A stretch of DNA of 14,961 nt from Gammaproteobacteria bacterium (GCA_016764035.1 JAESSQ010000172.1:1-14961); one strand, 5' to 3'; positions 1 through 7,295 are shown, counted from the stretch's first letter. Notes: generated by a model from the letters alone, not told the origin. A program made the numbers and translations.

Positions 1-437
1 ATACCAGCCGTGCCCGCACCCGTTGGTCCATGACACGCCTGACAGGCAGGAATACCCGCCTGTAAATCACCACCTTTATACAGTGCACGACCTGCTACGG
101 CTTTGGTTTCATCAAACGTTGCTGCTGAACTTATTGATTGCGCCTGAAAATATGCACCGATATCGGCCGCATCCTCATCACTTAATGCCGCTACCATACC
201 AAACATAATAGGGTTCTGACGTGTTGTATTCGCTTTGAAGTCTTGCACCTGTTTTACGATGTAGGCTTCATTTTGACCAGCAAGCTTTGGATATAAAGAA
301 ATCGGGCTATTGCCATCAAAGCCATGGCAACCACCACAGGCTGCTGATTTACCTTTGCCAGCAGCTGCATCACCTGCAACTGTAGCACCAGAAGCTGCAA
401 AAAGAAGTATCGCACCGGCTATCAATAAATTTTTCAT
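1..437 (-). CDS. Cytochrome c4-like diheme c-type cytochrome, N-terminal part (cut by window start)
   Basis: The reading frame runs from an ATG at 437 leftward off the window edge, giving 145 codons without a stop. Residues 1 to about 21 form a Sec signal peptide (Lys near the start, a hydrophobic stretch, then a small-residue AGDA-type cleavage region). Two heme-binding CxxCH motifs are visible: CGGCH at residues 34-38 and CQACH at 132-136. Between them, NPIMFGM near residues 75-81 probably supplies the axial Met of the first heme. Two such domains in tandem match cytochrome c4, a periplasmic electron carrier of about 200 residues that donates to terminal oxidases, so roughly the last quarter is missing. 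The start is supported by GGAG at complement 446-449, eight bases upstream. The gene is divergent from engB, an arrangement known in pseudomonads. I am confident of the diheme class and less so of the exact subfamily, because the end is not visible. Confidence 0.88.
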   Translation of the reverse strand, partial: MKNLLIAGAILLFAASGATVAGDAAAGKGKSAACGGCHGFDGNSPISLYPKLAGQNEAYIVKQVQDFKANTTRQNPIMFGMVAALSDEDAADIGAYFQAQSISSAATFDETKAVAGRALYKGGDLQAGIPACQACHGPTGAGTAG

Positions 438-487
438 TGTTTGAACTCCAAACACATTAAGCTCTAAAAGAGCAAAAAAGTGGCGAA

Positions 488-516
488 ATTGTACACCACT
501 GACGACATTCCTTCAA
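488..516 (-). promoter_or_regulatory. Sigma70-type promoter for the cytochrome c gene
   Basis: On the minus strand a -35 TTGAAG (plus 511-516) is followed after 17 bases by a -10 TACAAT (plus 488-493). The predicted start near 481 leaves a leader of about 44 nt that carries the GGAG ribosome site. A small GCTC/GAGC stem lies in this leader. The assignment rests on consensus match, spacing and position only. Confidence 0.55.
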
Positions 517-540
517 TGTTTAGGCCCCACCTATTATTAT
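512..540 (+). promoter_or_regulatory. Possible engB promoter, overlapping the divergent cytochrome promoter
   Basis: TTCAAT at 512-517 and TATTAT at 535-540 are separated by 17 bases. The -10 is good (5 of 6) and the -35 is weak (3 of 6). A start near 547 would give a leader of about 49 nt before the engB ATG. The -35 box overlaps that of the leftward cytochrome promoter, so polymerase binding could be mutually exclusive. Confidence 0.35.
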
Positions 541-595
541 CCGACACCTTAAACACAAACAGCCACTACTCACCAAACACATGTAAAATGCGCAT

Positions 596-1222
596 ATGAA
601 CAAAACAGCTAATCACCCATACACCGATAACCGCTACTACCGTCAGGCACACTTCCTAATCAGTGCCGGTAGTGCCAAACAGTTCCCGCTCGAAGGTACG
701 GAGGTCGCTTTCGCTGGGCGCTCCAATGCCGGGAAGTCGAGTGCGCTCAATACCTTATGTGACAACAAAGGGCTGGCACGTACCAGTAAAACACCTGGAC
801 GCACACGACTGGTTAACTTTTTCGAACTGGACGAACAGCGACGTCTGGTTGATCTTCCCGGTTACGGATTCGCCAAAGTACCTGTAGCGATAAAAAAAGA
901 ATGGGAAAAATTGATGACACAATATTTAAGCGATCAAAAGGCACTCAACGGCCTGGTCGTAATTATGGATATCCGTCACCCACTCAATGATTATGACTGG
1001 CAGATGTTGGAATGGTGTAATCATTATAATCTGCCGGCCCACGTGCTACTAACCAAAGCAGACAAGATTAAACGCGGCGCACAACAAAACAGCAAACTAC
1101 AAACGCAAAAACAATTGAAAGACGCCGATATTAATGCCAGCGTACAGACGTTTTCTGCATTGAAAAAAACCGGTCTGGATGAACTGGTGCTTATACTTAA
1201 CGGCTGGCTAGGGCTCAGCTAA
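596..1222 (+). CDS. engB: Ribosome biogenesis GTP-binding protein EngB (YihA/YsxC)
   Basis: This is a TrmE-Era-EngA-EngB-Septin GTPase of 208 residues, the usual length for EngB. All nucleotide-binding motifs are present in order: Walker A/G1 GRSNAGKS at 41-48, the G2 threonine in SKTPGRT at 64-70, G3 DLPGYG at 86-91, G4 TKAD at 153-156 and G5 SALK at 187-190. The RSNAGKSS signature and the FAKVP stretch after G3 are typical of EngB. Family members act in the cytoplasm in late assembly of the large ribosomal subunit and are often essential. The ATG at 596 leaves a normal EngB N-terminus, although no clear Shine-Dalgarno sequence precedes it. The gene lies next to cytochrome c4 and faces polA across an intergenic interval, as in many Gammaproteobacteria. 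Confidence 0.96.
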   Translation: MNKTANHPYTDNRYYRQAHFLISAGSAKQFPLEGTEVAFAGRSNAGKSSALNTLCDNKGLARTSKTPGRTRLVNFFELDEQRRLVDLPGYGFAKVPVAIKKEWEKLMTQYLSDQKALNGLVVIMDIRHPLNDYDWQMLEWCNHYNLPAHVLLTKADKIKRGAQQNSKLQTQKQLKDADINASVQTFSALKKTGLDELVLILNGWLGLS

Positions 1223-1230
1223 ATAATCTC

Positions 1231-1260
1231 AAAAAAAAGCCCGACCAAAAGGTCAGGCTA
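1231..1260 (-). terminator. Rho-independent terminator acting leftward
   Basis: Read on the minus strand, AGCCTGACC (from 1259) pairs with GGTCGGGCT (ending at 1238) over nine base pairs with one G-U wobble, around a TTTT loop, followed by an unbroken run of T to 1231. On the plus strand the same hairpin has a C-A mismatch and is followed by TATAAAAG, so it is not a good terminator for engB. It therefore ends a leftward transcript, yet no leftward protein gene lies immediately before it. Confidence 0.82.
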
Positions 1261-1266
1261 TAAAAG

Positions 1267-1294
1267 TAGAATCGGATTGGGGATGCCGATTCCA
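1267..1294 (-). other. Internal hairpin of the candidate small RNA
   Basis: On the minus strand TGGAATCGG (from 1294) pairs with CCGATTCTA (ending at 1267), nine pairs with one G-U, closing a 10-nt C-rich loop CATCCCCAAT. The G-U pair forms only in the leftward RNA; the plus-strand version has an A-C mismatch there. This agrees with leftward transcription. Confidence 0.6.
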
Positions 1295-1374
1295 ATGGCT
1301 CACAAAAGGGAGAGAGCAAGCCTACGCCGGGCTACAGCGTATTCATAAAATCATTTCAAGATTTCACCAAAGTA

Positions 1375-1426
1375 ATCATAAAGCATGTACTTACTTTGAT
1401 TAAAGTTTATTCATATCGAAAGTCAA
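1375..1426 (-). promoter_or_regulatory. Promoter-like elements for the candidate small RNA (minus strand)
   Basis: Two -10-like boxes face leftward. TTTAAT (plus 1399-1404) has TTGACT (plus 1421-1426) 16 bases upstream, predicting a start near 1392. TATGAT (plus 1375-1380) is a better -10 but has only a weak -35, and predicts a start near 1368. I cannot decide between them from sequence. Confidence 0.4.
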
Positions 1427-1650
1427 AGCTAGCGGTAAAAACTATTAATATTTCTTACGAACGGTTTATAAACCCAAACGACAACCAGCTCTCATTATAA
1501 ATAAATAAGGCATAATCAACTAGTTAAAGGAAATATATAAAATCAAAAAAAGATATGCCGAGTAAGCTGTTGATATAATAAACAATCAAATTACTTGTCG
1601 ATTTATTTAACATAAAATCAATTCACCCTACCCAACCGCCTGCTTTACCC
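1427..1650. other. AT-rich non-coding interval between the small RNA and the DUF11 gene
   Basis: This stretch has no open frame of coding character on either strand and is rich in A and T. I see no terminator, tRNA or tandem repeat in it. It presumably contains upstream promoter sequence for the leftward small RNA and for the rightward DUF11 gene. Confidence 0.5.
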
Positions 1651-1676
1651 AAGCAATTGACAGAAAATAATTGCTT
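1651..1676. repeat. Perfect 8-bp inverted repeat over the DUF11-gene promoter (operator candidate)
   Basis: AAGCAATT at 1651-1658 and AATTGCTT at 1669-1676 are exact inverted repeats separated by 10 bases. They flank and overlap the -35 box and spacer of the promoter at 1657-1686. The centre-to-centre distance of 18 bases is under two helical turns, plausible for a dimeric regulator. Being upstream of the predicted transcription start, it is more likely to act as DNA than as an RNA hairpin. Confidence 0.45.
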
Positions 1677-1686
1677 AAGTAATAAT
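1657..1686 (+). promoter_or_regulatory. Sigma70-type promoter for the DUF11-type secreted protein
   Basis: A perfect -35 TTGACA (1657-1662) is followed after 18 bases by AATAAT (1681-1686, 5 of 6). Transcription would start near 1693, leaving a leader of about 49 nt before the ATG at 1742. This argues against an alternative TTG start at 1694, which would lie at the very 5' end of the RNA. Confidence 0.6.
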
Positions 1687-1741
1687 ATGTAAATTGAATC
1701 TATACTCAGTGAAGATAATTAACACCTTTTGCACAACAAAA

Positions 1742-2755
1742 ATGAATCACATAAAATTATTATTGATAAGCGTCATTGCAATTAGTACGCTGCTACCCAT
1801 CTGTGCACAATTACAGGCAGCCAACTTACCGTATTACATGCGATTTATTGCATATACACCACCTAATTTGTATCTTAGAACCACACGTGCAACCACGGCC
1901 TATTATGCGCCCATCAATGTTGCACAGACCCTCACGTATACCCTTACACCATCAATAGCAGCCACCACATATATAGCAGAAGGCCCGGTGCCTTTTACCT
2001 TAACTACCTATAGTGGTCTGGCCGCCTGTACGGGATTAAAAACCATACAGGCTTCACTGGATATTATTCAGGGCGCAGTCACGACTAATTTAGGTAACAG
2101 TAGTATTCAGATGACGGGGACCGGCTTCATAGATACCTTCAACTTTAATATATTCAACACTGCATCACGCATATTACTCAGCCCCGGTGATATCATCCGT
2201 CTATCCTTAACCAATAACAGTCCAAATACATTTTGCCCGGTCAATGAGTTCCCACTCAATGGCACGGACAACGATGCTACGCATCTAGATTTTGAGACCA
2301 GCCCTTTCCTCAATGTTAGTAAAACCACGGCCGTACTGTCTGACCCTGTTAACGTATCAAACCCCAAGTCTATTCCTGGCAGTATTCAGCAATATACTAT
2401 TGATGTGAGCAATGGCGGCAGTGCACCGAATGATGTTGACACCCTGGCAATAAGTGATGATCTACCCACCGGCGTATTATTAAGGTTTACCCCTGGCGGA
2501 AATCCTATAACGTTTACTGATACAAATGGCAGTGGTCTAACATACAGTTTCATCAGTCTCGGAGATGGCACAGACGACATCGAGTTTTATAACAACAGTG
2601 GAACCACACTGGTTACTCCCGTTGTTGTCGGTAACACTGACGCCACCGTACCACGTGTCGATCGAATCATCATCCGTCCCAAAGGACAGTTTAATAACTC
2701 AACGGTGGCACCCTTTCCGAGTTTCCGTGTACAGTTTGACGTCGAGTTACAATAA
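1742..2755 (+). CDS. Secreted protein with C-terminal DUF11-type beta-sandwich domain
   Basis: The frame is open from a TTG at 1694. I place the start at the ATG at 1742 because the protein then begins with a clean Sec signal peptide: Lys at residue 5, a hydrophobic core to about residue 22, and a cleavage site near the LQAA before NLPYY. This gives 337 residues. From about residue 190 to the end the sequence resembles DUF11 repeats of bacterial surface proteins: a KT..VLSDPVN opening, the IPGSIQQYTIDVSN strand, the SDDLPTGV turn, the DGTDDIEF strand and a final RVQFDVEL strand. The N-terminal half is also rich in Thr, Asn and Ser and has two cysteines, but I do not recognise it. No anchor, LPXTG or autotransporter segment is seen, so it is probably periplasmic or released. 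Its function is unknown. It sits between polA and the candidate small RNA, convergent with polA. Confidence 0.72.
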   Translation: MNHIKLLLISVIAISTLLPICAQLQAANLPYYMRFIAYTPPNLYLRTTRATTAYYAPINVAQTLTYTLTPSIAATTYIAEGPVPFTLTTYSGLAACTGLKTIQASLDIIQGAVTTNLGNSSIQMTGTGFIDTFNFNIFNTASRILLSPGDIIRLSLTNNSPNTFCPVNEFPLNGTDNDATHLDFETSPFLNVSKTTAVLSDPVNVSNPKSIPGSIQQYTIDVSNGGSAPNDVDTLAISDDLPTGVLLRFTPGGNPITFTDTNGSGLTYSFISLGDGTDDIEFYNNSGTTLVTPVVVGNTDATVPRVDRIIIRPKGQFNNSTVAPFPSFRVQFDVELQ

Positions 2756-2849
2756 TTCAGGTAAGCAGAGCATCATCACTAAAGTACAGTGAAAACATAG
2801 CATTGTTAAGCTCGCTAAAGATGCTTGAAGTGTTACCGATAAAACCTGG

Positions 2850-5549
2850 CTAATGCGCCTCATCCCAATTATCACCGATACCGATATCAACCAGCAATGG
2901 CACTTTTAAGGTGGCCGCCTGCTCCATTTCTGTTCGCAACAGTTCGGCCAATGCTTCAGTATCTTTTTCACGCACCTCAACCACCAGTTCGTCATGTACC
3001 TGCATGACCACTTTTGCGTCAAGCTTGCTGCGGGACAAAGCCTGATCAACCGTTATCATCGCGCGTTTAATAATATCCGCCGCCGTGCCCTGCATCGGTG
3101 CATTAATCGCTGTGCGTTCAGCATATTGCCGACGTTGACCATTGCGGGCATTGATTTCAGGCAGATATAAACGACGACCAAAAACAGTCTCGACGTAACC
3201 GCGTTCATGCGCCTGCTCTCGGGTTTCGTCCATATAAGCTTTTACACCGGGGTAACGTGCAAAATAGGTGTCGATGTAGTCCTGTGCTTCATAACGACCA
3301 ATCGTTAACTGTTTGGCCAGACCAAAAGCCGACATGCCGTAGATTAGACCGAAATTAATGGCTTTGGCCGCACGGCGTTGTTCATTGTCCACATCGTCCA
3401 GCTTGACCGCAAACACTTCCGCCGCAGTGGCGCGATGCACATCGATATTCTGCGCAAACGCTTGCAGTAAATTTTCATCTTCTGATAAGTGCGCCATGAT
3501 GCGTAGCTCAACTTGCGAATAATCCGCCGCCAATAACTTATAGCCTTCAGGCGCAATAAATGCCTGCCGTATTCGCCTGCCTTCTGCGCTGCGAATCGGG
3601 ATATTTTGCAAATTTGGATCGGTCGATGACAGGCGACCTGTCGCTGCCACGGTCTGATTGTACGAGGTATGCACACGGCCGCTTTTTTCATCAACCTGCA
3701 ACGGCAATTTATCGGTGTAGGTTGATTTCAGCTTACTCAAACCACGGTGTTCAAGAATCAATTGTGGCAAGGGGTAATCAGCGGCCAGTTCCTGTAATAC
3801 ACTTTCAGCCGTCGAATACTGCCCTGTTTTGGTTTTCTTTTTTGATGGTATTTTGAGCTTTTCGAACAGGATGGTGCCCAATTGTTTAGGCGAGGCCAGA
3901 TTAAAGGTTTCACCGGCCTCATCATAAGCTTGTTGTTCGACCTCGTTCATACGTGCCGCCAACTGTGTGCTTTGTTGTTCCAGCATGGCAACATCAATTT
4001 TCACGCCATTTTGTTCAATCTTGAGCAGCACCGGTAACAACGGTAATTCTATTTCTTCATAAACTTTTTTTAATGTCGGCTGTTTTGCTAAGGCTTCGCT
4101 TAACGCCTGATGAATCTGCAAGGTGATGTCAGCATCCTCTGCGGCATAAGGCCCGGCTTCTTCAAGTGCAATCTGGTTAAAGGTTAATTGCTTAATACCT
4201 TTTCCGGCGATATCTTCAAAATGAATAGTATTGTGCCCGAGTAAACGCAAAGCCATATCATCCATATTATGGCGTTGCGTGGAATCCAGAACATAAGACT
4301 GCAGCATCGAATCTTGCGCGATACCTTTTAGCATAATGCCGTGATTTAACAGAACATGTGCGTCATATTTAAGATTTTGGCCGATTTTATTTTTAGACGC
4401 ATCTTCCAGTAACGGTTTCAAAGCGCCTAAAACATCCTGCTCACTGAGCTGCTCCGGCGCACCCGGATAATCATGCGCAAAAGGCACGTAAGCGGCCTCA
4501 CCCACTTCAACGGCAAACGACACACCGACAACCCGCGCTTTCATATAGTCCAGACTGGTGGTCTCGGTATCAAAAGCAAACTGCTTGGCAGCTTCCAACT
4601 TTTTTAGCCATCGCGTCAACGCCGGTTTATCGAGTACGGTTTCGTAGTTGGCTGCTACCTTATTGATGACCGGCTTTTCTTCTACGGCCACATCATCGGA
4701 AAGATTAGACAGCCAGGTTTTAAATTCCAGTTCGGTATAGATCTGCTTGAGTTTTTCCACATCGGGTACGCGCATGGACAGGTCAGTAATAGCAAGGTCG
4801 AGTTCGACATCGCATTTGATTGTTGTTAACTCTCTCGATAAGGGCAGTTGATCTAAATTATCTCGCAAGCTTTCGCCTACTTTACCCTTTATCTCATCCG
4901 CATGCGCCACCAGATTATCCAGTGTTTCATACTGCTTCAACCACTTCGCCGCCGTCTTCGGGCCGACTTTTGGCACGCCAGGTATGTTATCCGCGGTATC
5001 GCCCATCAAGGCCAGATAATCAATAATGGCATTGGGCGGCACATCAAATTTTTTGACCACACCAGCTTCATCCAGCAATAGGTTGTTCATGGTATTTATT
5101 AAGGTCACATGTGGATTTACTAATTGCGCTAAATCTTTATCACCTGTCGATATTAGTGTCGCCACTTTGGCCTGTGTCGCTAGTTTCGCGTAGGTACCGA
5201 TAACGTCGTCCGCCTCTACCTCGGGAATAATAACCATGGGAAAACCCAAGGCTTCCACCAGTTCATATAAGGGTGCTATCTGGCTACGCAACTCATCAGG
5301 CATAGGCGGCCGATTAGCCTTGTACGCTTTATACATGTCATTGCGAAAGGTTTTACCCTTGGCGTCGAACACCACAGCAATGTTTGTTGGTTTATATTCA
5401 GCGACCAGTTTGTTGAGCATATTGATCACACCATAAACCGCCCCGGTTGGCTGACCTTTGCTGTTGGTTAATGGCGGCAAGGCATGAAAGGCACGAAACA
5501 AATAGGAGGAACCATCAACAAGGACCAACGGTGGTTTTTTTTCTGACAT
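2850..5549 (-). CDS. polA: DNA polymerase I
   Basis: The product is an 899-residue family A polymerase used in Okazaki-fragment maturation and repair synthesis. The N-terminal third is the 5'-3' flap nuclease, with LVDGSSYLFRA at the start, EADDVIGTYA, STGDKDLAQLV and the MGDTADNIPG / GPKTAAKWL helix-hairpin-helix region. The 3'-5' proofreading domain keeps its acidic residues: D327 and E329 in FDTETT, D396 in LKYDAH and the YAAEDAD motif near 470. In the polymerase domain, motif A is AADYSQVELRI with D676, motif B is RRAAKAINFGLIYG (Phe, as in E. coli), and motif C is QVHDEL with D853. All offsets from E. coli Pol I are a constant 28-29 residues, so the gene is intact and only slightly short. 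No strong Shine-Dalgarno site is seen. The gene converges with the DUF11 gene and diverges from thrB. Confidence 0.98.
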   Translation of the reverse strand: MSEKKPPLVLVDGSSYLFRAFHALPPLTNSKGQPTGAVYGVINMLNKLVAEYKPTNIAVVFDAKGKTFRNDMYKAYKANRPPMPDELRSQIAPLYELVEALGFPMVIIPEVEADDVIGTYAKLATQAKVATLISTGDKDLAQLVNPHVTLINTMNNLLLDEAGVVKKFDVPPNAIIDYLALMGDTADNIPGVPKVGPKTAAKWLKQYETLDNLVAHADEIKGKVGESLRDNLDQLPLSRELTTIKCDVELDLAITDLSMRVPDVEKLKQIYTELEFKTWLSNLSDDVAVEEKPVINKVAANYETVLDKPALTRWLKKLEAAKQFAFDTETTSLDYMKARVVGVSFAVEVGEAAYVPFAHDYPGAPEQLSEQDVLGALKPLLEDASKNKIGQNLKYDAHVLLNHGIMLKGIAQDSMLQSYVLDSTQRHNMDDMALRLLGHNTIHFEDIAGKGIKQLTFNQIALEEAGPYAAEDADITLQIHQALSEALAKQPTLKKVYEEIELPLLPVLLKIEQNGVKIDVAMLEQQSTQLAARMNEVEQQAYDEAGETFNLASPKQLGTILFEKLKIPSKKKTKTGQYSTAESVLQELAADYPLPQLILEHRGLSKLKSTYTDKLPLQVDEKSGRVHTSYNQTVAATGRLSSTDPNLQNIPIRSAEGRRIRQAFIAPEGYKLLAADYSQVELRIMAHLSEDENLLQAFAQNIDVHRATAAEVFAVKLDDVDNEQRRAAKAINFGLIYGMSAFGLAKQLTIGRYEAQDYIDTYFARYPGVKAYMDETREQAHERGYVETVFGRRLYLPEINARNGQRRQYAERTAINAPMQGTAADIIKRAMITVDQALSRSKLDAKVVMQVHDELVVEVREKDTEALAELLRTEMEQAATLKVPLLVDIGIGDNWDEAH

Positions 5550-5621
5550 CAGGGTTTAACTCTTACAGATTATTTACAGGCGCTAATTATCGCAAACAGC
5601 TCGTGGCATTAACAGGTAAAA

Positions 5622-5627
5622 ATTATA
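5622..5627 (-). promoter_or_regulatory. Likely -10 box of the polA promoter
   Basis: A perfect TATAAT lies on the minus strand about 73 bases upstream of the polA ATG. No good -35 box is found at 16-18 bases, so the promoter may be weak or may start elsewhere. Confidence 0.35.
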
Positions 5628-5654
5628 ACTTACAACACGTTTAATAAACGGTGC

Positions 5655-5714
5655 TTAGTAAATCGCACTTTTAATCATGGTTTAAATCGAGGCTCAAATC
5701 ATGTTTAGTAAATC
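5655..5714. repeat. Short direct repeat in the polA-thrB divergent region
   Basis: TTAGTAAATC occurs exactly at 5655-5664 and 5705-5714, 50 bases apart, close to five helical turns. A related imperfect element, AATCATG followed by a TTTA..AATC stretch, occurs at 5673-5688 and 5697-5714. The segment is AT-rich and lies upstream of thrB. It could be a pair of regulator sites or chance in AT-rich DNA. Confidence 0.3.
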
Positions 5715-5780
5715 ATTGAGATACGCTAAACTTGCCGCCTTGCCAACAGCAGGAAGACTCTGCAAAACACACTAATTACT

Positions 5781-6746
5781 ATGTCTGTTTATACCACCAT
5801 CGAAGAAGACGAACTCAAAGATTTTCTGGCAAATTATGAGGTCGGTGAACTGGACAGCTATCAGGGAATCAGAGACGGCATCGAAAACACCAATTATTTT
5901 GTTAACACCACACAACAACGCTTTGTGCTAACAATCTTCGAGCGTCATAGTTTTACAGAGATGCAATATTATCTTAACCTGATGCACCATCTTGCCGACA
6001 ATAATGTACCTAGCGCTAGCCCGGTTGCCGACAAACAGGGTAATTATTTAAGTCACTTCGCCGATAAACCCATCGCGCTTGTCGAGCGTCTCGACGGTGG
6101 CAGTATTATCGAAACCTGTGTCGATCATTGTGCTCAACTTGGCACTGCCATGGGAAAAATGCATGCTGCAGGTTTAAGCTTTGAAGGCGAGCAGACCAAC
6201 CCACGTGGCCCTGCCTGGTGTCAACAAACCGCAGCCCAGGTAAAAAACAAACTGTCTGCCGATGACAGTAACTTGTTAGATGAAGAGGTGCGTTTTCAAC
6301 TCGACCAACTTGGCAATGACAGGCAACTAGCAAGCCTACCTCGCGGCGTTATTCATGCGGACCTGTTTCGCGACAACGCACTTTGGCATAAAGATATGTT
6401 TAGCGGCATCATCGATTTTTATTATTCATGTGACGATGCTCTGCTATACGACCTTGCCGTAACCGCCAACGACTGGTGTCTTAATCAAGATCTCAGCTTA
6501 AACAAGAACAAAGTTAACGCATTGCTAACTAACTACAATGAACATCGAGCGCTCACGACGCAAGAACAAACATTCTGGCCAACAATGTTACGTGCTGGCG
6601 CATTACGTTTTTGGCTATCTCGTTTATACGACAAACATTTCCCGCGCCCTGGCGAACTTGTGCATACTAAAAACCCTGATGCGTTCAAAACAATATTAAG
6701 CAACCGCATCAACAACGACGAAGACTATCGTGGTTACTGGTTATAA
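5781..6746 (+). CDS. thrB: Homoserine kinase, ThrB of the aminoglycoside-phosphotransferase fold
   Basis: The product has 321 residues, as expected for the APH-type ThrB found in pseudomonads, which is unrelated to the GHMP-type enzyme of E. coli. It phosphorylates L-homoserine with ATP in threonine synthesis. The start MSVYTTIEEDELKDFL and the QGIRDGIENTNYFV strand that follows are typical of this family. The catalytic loop is GVIHADLFRDN with H192, D194 and N199, and the metal-binding aspartate is D212 in GIIDFYYS. Family knowledge places thrB next to polA in Pseudomonas-like genomes; here the two are divergent. No thrA or thrC is in view. No obvious Shine-Dalgarno site precedes the ATG. 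The TRAP genes follow after 39 bases without a terminator, so they may be read from the same transcript. Confidence 0.93.
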   Translation: MSVYTTIEEDELKDFLANYEVGELDSYQGIRDGIENTNYFVNTTQQRFVLTIFERHSFTEMQYYLNLMHHLADNNVPSASPVADKQGNYLSHFADKPIALVERLDGGSIIETCVDHCAQLGTAMGKMHAAGLSFEGEQTNPRGPAWCQQTAAQVKNKLSADDSNLLDEEVRFQLDQLGNDRQLASLPRGVIHADLFRDNALWHKDMFSGIIDFYYSCDDALLYDLAVTANDWCLNQDLSLNKNKVNALLTNYNEHRALTTQEQTFWPTMLRAGALRFWLSRLYDKHFPRPGELVHTKNPDAFKTILSNRINNDEDYRGYWL

Positions 6747-6785
6747 AAACCGGCCATCGCTAACGACTGATAAACATTTGCCTTC

Positions 6786-7295
6786 ATGCTAAACAAAACA
6801 CTTTGCGGTATCGAAAACTTTATCGACTGGAGCGGCAGAACGGTTTCCTGGTTAAGCCTGCTGCTGGTTTTGGTTACCTTTGTGGTTGTGGTATTACGTT
6901 ACGTTTTCGATTACGGCTCTATAGCTCTGCAGGAAACCGCCACCTATTTACACGCCAGCGTCTTCCTTGTCGGCATGGCCTATACCATGCAACAAAACGC
7001 GCACGTGCGTGTTGATATTTTCTATTCACGCTTTTCCAAACACACCAAAGCATGGGTCGATCTGTTCGGTGCATTATTTTTATTGCTACCCTTCATGCTA
7101 TTTGTCAGCTGGATTAGCTGGCGATACATTACCGATAGCTGGTCGGTATTCGAAGGTTCGCGTGAAGCCGGCGGTTTACCCGCTGTGTTTTTATTAAAAA
7201 CGTTAATCCTGGTGATGACCACGCTATTAATACTACAAGCCTGCACACAAATCACACGTAACATTAAAACCATCATTGCTAAAGGTGAGCGCTGA
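6786..7295 (+). CDS. dctQ: TRAP transporter small membrane subunit (DctQ family)
   Basis: This 169-residue inner-membrane protein has four hydrophobic segments at about residues 18-40, 48-70, 88-111 and 133-155, the standard DctQ topology. The RYVFDYGSIALQE stretch followed by MQQNAHVRVDIFYSRF is the family signature around the second helix. In TRAP systems DctQ forms a complex with DctM and takes substrate from a periplasmic binding protein, driven by a sodium or proton gradient. The stop codon overlaps the start of the next gene (TGATG), so the two are translationally coupled. The substrate cannot be told from sequence. No binding-protein gene is adjacent. The 39 bases after thrB hold no terminator. 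Confidence 0.92.
   Translation: MLNKTLCGIENFIDWSGRTVSWLSLLLVLVTFVVVVLRYVFDYGSIALQETATYLHASVFLVGMAYTMQQNAHVRVDIFYSRFSKHTKAWVDLFGALFLLLPFMLFVSWISWRYITDSWSVFEGSREAGGLPAVFLLKTLILVMTTLLILQACTQITRNIKTIIAKGER

Larger units (their letters stand above)
1231..1370 (-). ncRNA. Candidate Spot 42 / ErsA-type small regulatory RNA between polA and engB
   Basis: A strong leftward terminator at 1231-1260 needs a transcript, and no open frame of useful length precedes it. Reading leftward from about 1370, the RNA would carry a CU-rich stretch (minus strand of 1304-1316, containing TCTCCC) in the loop of a GCTC/GAGC stem. Next comes a 9-bp hairpin with a 10-nt loop containing CCCC (1267-1294), then the terminator. 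Promoter-like boxes upstream predict a length of about 138 or 162 nt. From established knowledge, spf in E. coli and ersA in Pseudomonas aeruginosa occupy the polA-engB interval and run in the polA direction, as here. I see no clear sequence identity to either from memory, so the assignment rests on position, orientation and structure. The 5' end is uncertain. Confidence 0.6.

Noticed and set aside
1231..1260. The hairpin as the terminator of engB
   Set aside because: On the plus strand it has a C-A mismatch and is followed by TATAAAAG, not a T-run; the T-run is on the minus strand side.
1694..1741. A TTG start at 1694 for the DUF11 protein
   Set aside because: It adds 16 residues ahead of a clean signal peptide and would lie at the predicted transcript 5' end; the ATG at 1742 fits better.
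2799..2825. AGCAT / ATGCT stem between the convergent DUF11 gene and polA as a terminator
   Set aside because: Five AT-rich pairs with a long loop and no adjacent T-run on either strand.
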